Below, piece after piece: positions 59,338-64,000 of a stretch of DNA of 64,000 nt. Location: positions 5,224,282-5,288,281 of the forward strand of contig CM030933.1 of assembly GCA_018136815.1 (NCBI GenBank), read 5' to 3'. A program made the position numbers and the translations under genes. Position 1 is the stretch's first letter. Every line of letters begins with the position of its first letter. This DNA comes from Isochrysis galbana (taxonomy: Eukaryota; Haptophyta; Isochrysidales; Isochrysidaceae). The notes below the pieces were generated by a model. The model saw only the letters and a list, made by a program, of their open reading frames with translations, was not told where the DNA came from and did no database searches.

Positions 59338-60000
59338 CGTTAGAACTTATAGCGTCGTGTGACATCTTGTTATCTAGCATTCCTAGCCACATACACCGGA
59401 CGAGCCATGCGCCAACCGCGCACACCCCCATCGCGGGGTAGGGGCTCCGTTTCCGTCGAAGGGCTACGGTCCCGCAGCACTATGGTTATACTAACACAAC
59501 AATAAAACTCTGACGCTCCCCCATCGCCAAAGGCGAAACCCTAATTCTCCCGCCAATCGTTGCCATTCCCGAGAAAGGTACAAGCTTACCTTCGAGGCTG
59601 AAATGTGCTCAAGCGTCAAAGACATAGGCCAGCAACAATTCTTCGCCTAAGACGGCGGCATCCAAACCGGTAACATTCCTGCGTCGTCACCCAGCACCTG
59701 GTTGCCTAGTTGAGGTTGCGAATGAAGTGGAGGCTATCACCAAGCAAGTGACATGAAACATGAAGTCAGAGAATGGGGCATGCGGGGTTAAATCCAAGAT
59801 GTTGGATTAACTTGATGCTGGCCCGCTCGGCAGCCACAAATTCGAAGGAAAGATTTTCATCGAATTCGTCGAGTCCATTCGATGATGTGTTGCACCCTTG
59901 AGCGTCGACGCGCGCGCTGGTGTCATGGACATGGAGATTGCGGTGACCTCTCGGCGGGGGTACCACGTTAGAACTTATAGCGTCGTGTGACATCTTGTTA
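59338..60000. repeat. Perfect 35-bp direct repeat, 628 bp apart
   Basis: The 35-mer starting CGTTAGAACTTATAGCGTCG and ending TGACATCTTGTTA occurs at 59,338-59,372 and 59,966-60,000. The second copy ends 20 bp from the truncated transposase frame. The sequence between contains no gene that I can support. Confidence 0.65.
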
Positions 60001-60019
60001 GGGGCCCAGAAGCCAGAAG

Positions 60020-61252
60020 CTAGAAGCCAGAAGCGCTGATACTTCTCTCGCCGGAGCGAGTGGCCGCGGTGAGCCGCGGCCCCCATGAAAACAGGTTGCC
60101 CGGCTTGTCGATCACGAAATATGCGCCGTCTTCTTGGGATGCCTCGTCCTCACTAGTCCACCGTCCCAGGCCCAACTCCACGATCGCCTCGCCCAGCCGC
60201 TTGTACCAGAGCTCGACGTTCGCCGACGTGCACCATCGTTTTCGGTCGAGCTCAATTCGCCTCACCTTGCCTTCCGAGATCTCCACCTGTGTCTTGAAGC
60301 GTGCGTACCAATCTGCGCGGACGGCCTTGTGCTTGAAGAGTTCGGCGACCTCCGTGTCCTTGATGAGCATGTTGACCGTGCCCATGACAAGTGGGCGGCT
60401 CACACGCACACCCATTGCGCGCAGCGCAGATGCCCACATGTACAAGCGTTGACGTGCCTCAACAGGTAGCAAGCACTTTCTCCCTGACACAACTGGACTA
60501 ACAACAAATGCAGCCTTGTCCGCATCCCCCTCCACGGCAGCCATCGCTTTGGCCTGCGTTGCGGCTGCATGCAATGGCCAGTAAGACACCCTCACCCCCA
60601 CAGCTGCGAGCACCTTCGCTGCCTTCCGACCGTCGACCGGAAGCCTCCCAGCCACCATCTCCTTTGCTGCCCACTTCACACCCTCACGATACATGCCGCG
60701 CGTCCGCCCTACGCCGTATTGGCGGCCATCGCCAATGCGCTTGCAGCCGGCCTGCAGCTTCTCCTTGAGCTCGTCCAGGTTGTACCCAAGCAGCTGCCCC
60801 AAGCGCGTGGCACCATGTTCCGTCGGATGCGGCGGCGATGCCGATGCGTCTCTGTTGGCTCTCCTTGCTCCACCGGACCGCGGCGGTAAAGGCACGACGC
60901 CGCGCCGGATGCGGTCCAGCATCTCTTCCCCGATATGCTGCTCCCAGTAGAGGAAGCGCTGCCTGTCGATCCCGAACTCCTTGGCCCACTGGGACTTGGT
61001 GGTCAATTCCGAGCGATCGGCGTCGGGGTGGTGCCAGTGGCAAATGGCGCCGAGAGCCCTTTTCTTCGTGTCATCGGCCGGCGAGGCGCGCCTACCGACT
61101 GTATATGATACTGAGGCACGCGCCCGTCGCGCGGGACGCCCGCCGCGCGCGCCGCCTGGCCCCTCCTCACCTCGAAGGACGCTTTCGTCGGGGTCGAGCC
61201 CAGACGCCGACGTCACCTCTGGAGACCCGTCGTTCGCGCCGAGCGAAGCCAT
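60020..61252 (-). pseudogene. Truncated DDE-type transposase, pogo/Tigger-like layout
   Basis: A 410-residue frame from the ATG at 61,252. There is a helix-turn-helix-like N-terminal part (TTKSQWAKEFGIDRQRFLYW), a middle with basic helices (GGARRANRD, GRKAAKVLAAVGVRVS), and then a segment in the order seen before the first catalytic Asp of DDE_1 transposases: AVRADWYARFKTQVEISEGK, WYKRLGEAIVELGL and YFVIDKPGNLFSWG. In active family members this last motif reads xxNxDExGxxxxx, so the Asp is present. The second and third catalytic residues and the rest of the fold are missing: the frame ends in unrelated sequence within 25 codons. A non-autonomous or dead copy. Family level assignment is tentative. 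Confidence 0.5.
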
Positions 61253-61986
61253 GCACGCCCAGAGGCCGGGAGTGGTGCCCTAGCCCCTAGGCAGGTCGCC
61301 CACGGGGCCGGCTCAGCCTCCCTGGGGAGCTGTGGCCACGAAGGACACCACTGCCAGGAGATGGGCACGCGCCAGGAGTTGGCTACACGCCGAGTAGCCG
61401 GGCCCAAAACTCTGCACACAGCAGCAATGATTCACACCCACAAAGCAGGTGTTTTATTTTTCGCAGCACGTGCTTGCTTGTGCGCTTACAGGCGGGGTGT
61501 GCTCGGCACTGCTTCTATTCTTAGCTCGGCTCCTGCCAGCTTCTCTCTCTCGCGCGCGGGAGGCAGAGCGATATACCGCCCCTCACAGTCCGACGAGAGA
61601 GAAGCCGCGAGGGCCACCGACGATTCTAACGTAAACAGGTGGATCATTGATAAGAAAACGAATGGCGGGAGAGCGCAGCTCGGAATCGAGAGGGGGGGGG
61701 GGGGGGCGAGAGGGAAGGGGGGGCGCGGAATAAAGTCTGGGCCCGCAGGGGCCAGCAGCGCGGACGCCGCCACCCAGCCGGAGGTGGCCTCCCTCTCTCA
61801 CACACAGAGCCCGCGCCAGGGCTGGGCGAGACGGTCGGCTGTGAGCCCTTTTGGGCCTCCCATCCCGTTCGAATGCCCCTTGGCCTCACCTCCTATCCCC
61901 CTCCCCCGCCCTCCACCTGAATCCCCCCCCCCGCACTCCCCCAACCCCCGCTCCCCGCCCCCTCTCCCTCTTCTCCTCACGCAGTC
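61253..61986. other. Intergenic and HDAC upstream region
   Basis: GC-rich with a G run at about 61,691-61,706 and a C-rich stretch directly before the HDAC ATG (61,900-61,980). Open frames here are compositional. No second gene is supported. Confidence 0.5.
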
Positions 61987-63652
61987 ATGTCGCGGGCGAG
62001 CGGCAAGCAGCGCGTCTGCTACTTTTATGACTCGGACATAGGAAACTACTACTACGGACAGGGCCATCCGATGAAGCCGCACCGGATCCGGATGGCGCAC
62101 CACCTGCTGCTCAACTACGGGCTCTATAGGAAGATGGAGATCTACGTGCGTGCGCACACCTGCGCGGCGAGCTGGTGCATGCGCCAACGCACTATTTCCC
62201 ACACGCTCGACACCACTGCCCTCGCAGCGGCCGAGTCCCGCCACGTTTGATGATCTCCGCAAGTTCCACTCGGACGAATACGTCAAATTCCTGAGGCACA
62301 TCACTCCCGACAACATGGGTGACTTTGCCAAGCAGATGCAGAGATGTAGGTTCCCTCGCACCTGCTGCTCCATTCTGTGGGGACTAGGTCATGTGGGCCT
62401 AGTCGTCAGGCGCGTGGGTTGAGCCGATGCTGTGCCTCGGCTGCACAACAACAGCAAGCAAGCGCGACGCCATTTTTGCGACTTGGCACATCCAGCTTGT
62501 TGCTAACTTAGCTCTTCACTTTTCTCTCAGTCAATGTCGGCGAGGATTGCCCCGTGTTTGAGGGCTTGTATCAGTTCTGTCAGGCAAGTTCTGGCGGCTC
62601 GATTGGTGCGTTCCTGTTCGCCTTGCGGCTCGGTCAGATAGTCGGCGCCTTTAAGCTGCACATCTCGCCATGAATGCATGCAGCCGCGCCGCACGTTGCT
62701 CACCGTGCAGTGTTCCCGCCCCGCCTCAGGTGGCGCCGTCAAGCTGAACAAAGAAACTTCCGAGGTTGCCATCAACTGGGCGGGCGGCCTGCACCACGCA
62801 AAGAAGTCGGAGGCCTCGGGCTTTTGCTACGCCAACGACATTGTACTCGCAATCCTCGAGCTACTCAAGCACCACAAGCGTGTGCTCTACATCGACATTG
62901 ACATCCACCATGGCGATGGCGTCGAGGAGGCCTTCTACACGACCGACCGAGTATTGACAGTCTCTTTCCACAAGTTCGGAGAGTACTTCCCGGGCACAGG
63001 CGATGTGAAAGACATTGGCGCTAACGCGGGGAAATACTATTCGGTTAACTTCCCGCTCAAAGACGGGATTACCGACGAGTCGTATGCCTCCATCTTCAAG
63101 CCGGTTATCGGCCAGATCATGCAGCTCTATCAGCCCGGCGCCATCGTGCTGCAGTGCGGAGCAGACTCCCTATGTGGCGACCGCCTTGGATGCTTCAATT
63201 TGACCATCAAGGGACACGCCGAGTGCGTCAACTTTGTGCTGAAGCAGAAGCTGCCGACCCTGATCCTCGGTGGTGGCGGTTACACAATCCGCAACGTCTC
63301 GCGCTGTTGGACATACGAGACCGCCGTTGTGCTCAATGAGGACATATCCGATGACCTGCCTTACAACGAGTACTACGAGTACTATGGTCCCGACTATAAG
63401 CTTCACTACCAGGCGTCCTCGACGTCGGACAACCTCAACCTGCCCGAGAACCTCGAGAAGATCAAGGCCAAGGTCTTCGAGCACTTGAGGCAATTGCAGC
63501 CCGCGCCAAACGTGCAGATGCACGTGGCCCCTTCCTCGGCGCAGGATGATGACGAGGAAGACGGTGCGGCGGATTTGCGTTTCAGCGACCGGGATGCGGA
63601 TTCCCGACAGGAGCACGGGGCAGAATTCTACGACACCAAGCCTGGGGAGTGA
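61987..63652 (+). CDS. HDAC1: Class I histone deacetylase, RPD3/HDAC1 type (exons 61987-62145, 62228-62345, 62531-62605, 62730-63652)
   Basis: Four exons with GT-AG joins give 424 residues. The N-terminus ([20 protein letters not shown]) and the core follow HDAC1/2 closely. The catalytic His pair is in [19 protein letters not shown]. The zinc ligands are in [17 protein letters not shown] and [13 protein letters not shown], and the catalytic Tyr is in [19 protein letters not shown]. All active-site residues are present, so it should remove acetyl groups from histone tails, in Sin3- or NuRD-type complexes as known for the family. The tail after about residue 375 is acidic ([13 protein letters not shown]), as in HDAC1. 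One oddity is [13 protein letters not shown], with Cys where animals have Ser (SLSGDRLG). Confidence 0.96.
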
Positions 63653-64000
63653 AGCGTGAGGGCGTGGGAGCACCGAAGGCGTTAGGCCCAGACTAACCTG
63701 ATGGCCATACCCTCCACATGATGTTGCGCCGCTCGTCCATACTAGGCAGTCGTGTGTGTGCCGGGGTCGCACGGCCTTCATGCATTCACATGGTACCCAG
63801 CTCATGCGCTATGAGTAATGCACCGTGTCGCAGCCCACAGTAGTCGCATGACTAGCTGAACTAGTAAACAAGTTAGTATTACGTACGCTTTGACCGCTGA
63901 CGCCGTTGTCAATTCACGCAACTATTTAACTACTTTCGTTCCAAAAGGAGCTGTAACGCAGGCTTTTGTTGAAGGGGTTAGCTTGTAGCTTGCAGGGACA
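63653..64000. other. HDAC 3' flank
   Basis: AT content rises after the stop codon. No second gene or repeat is seen before the window ends. Confidence 0.5.

Noticed and set aside
1-64000. CRISPR arrays, operons, ribosome binding sites, bacterial operators
   Set aside because: The window is eukaryotic nuclear DNA with spliceosomal introns; tandem arrays seen here are minisatellites without spacers.

Overview
This is a nuclear eukaryotic window. Genes are interrupted by short GT-AG introns (81-631 bp where I could place them), are GC-rich and lie on both strands, and most intergenic space is retroelement debris, homopolymer runs and microsatellites. Orthologues of ASPM (spindle pole) and CC2D2A (ciliary transition zone) imply a ciliated or flagellated cell. 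With a sulfotransferase-like/Cys-rich protein and a SAM-like domain of a kind I associate with chromist algae, I lean towards a flagellated microalga such as a haptophyte, but that is a low-confidence inference.

Layout. 1-2.7 kb: start of a SAM-like protein and a calpain-type protease (both -). 2.7-9.3 kb: an LTR-like unit, a dead Ty3/gypsy RT, and a complete non-LTR element (5,045-8,739) flanked by a target-site duplication, with three open reading frames but no RT domain. 9.6 kb: mitochondrial-type chaperonin 10 (-). 10.3-13 kb: element relics and a 919-bp insertion with a 17-bp target-site duplication. 13.1-15.4 kb: sulfotransferase-like protein. 15.7-17.8 kb: a second hairpin-started element with a 16-bp target-site duplication, and a LINE tail. 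18.4-22.0 kb: TIP/ITFG1 (+). 22.5-27.0 kb: LINE tail, duplicated minisatellite modules, and a hAT transposase cut by an LTR fragment. 27.8-34.5 kb: ASPM (+). 35-39 kb: hydroxylase relic, zinc-finger protein (-), GNAT piece (+). 39.3-43.7 kb: CC2D2A (-). 45.1 kb: twin-Cx9C protein (-). 46.0-49.6 kb: three LTR-type insertions, each with a 5-bp target-site duplication. 50.6-52.1 kb: Msp1/ATAD1 (+). 52.4-54.3 kb: relics. 54.9-56.0 kb: UBC9 (-). 56.5-58.5 kb: RFC4 (+). 59-61.3 kb: hairpin, repeats, truncated transposase (-). 62.0-63.7 kb: class I histone deacetylase (+).

The host genes are housekeeping functions and do not form one pathway. ASPM, CC2D2A, RFC4, UBC9 and HDAC together describe an ordinary dividing, ciliated nucleus. 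The unusual biology is in the mobile DNA: non-LTR elements sharing one 5' hairpin but ending in different 3' tails, an element whose endonuclease ORF has lost its RT yet stays open, a tiny downstream ORF whose two copies differ almost only at synonymous sites, and an LTR doublet with Pol III-like boxes inside each LTR.
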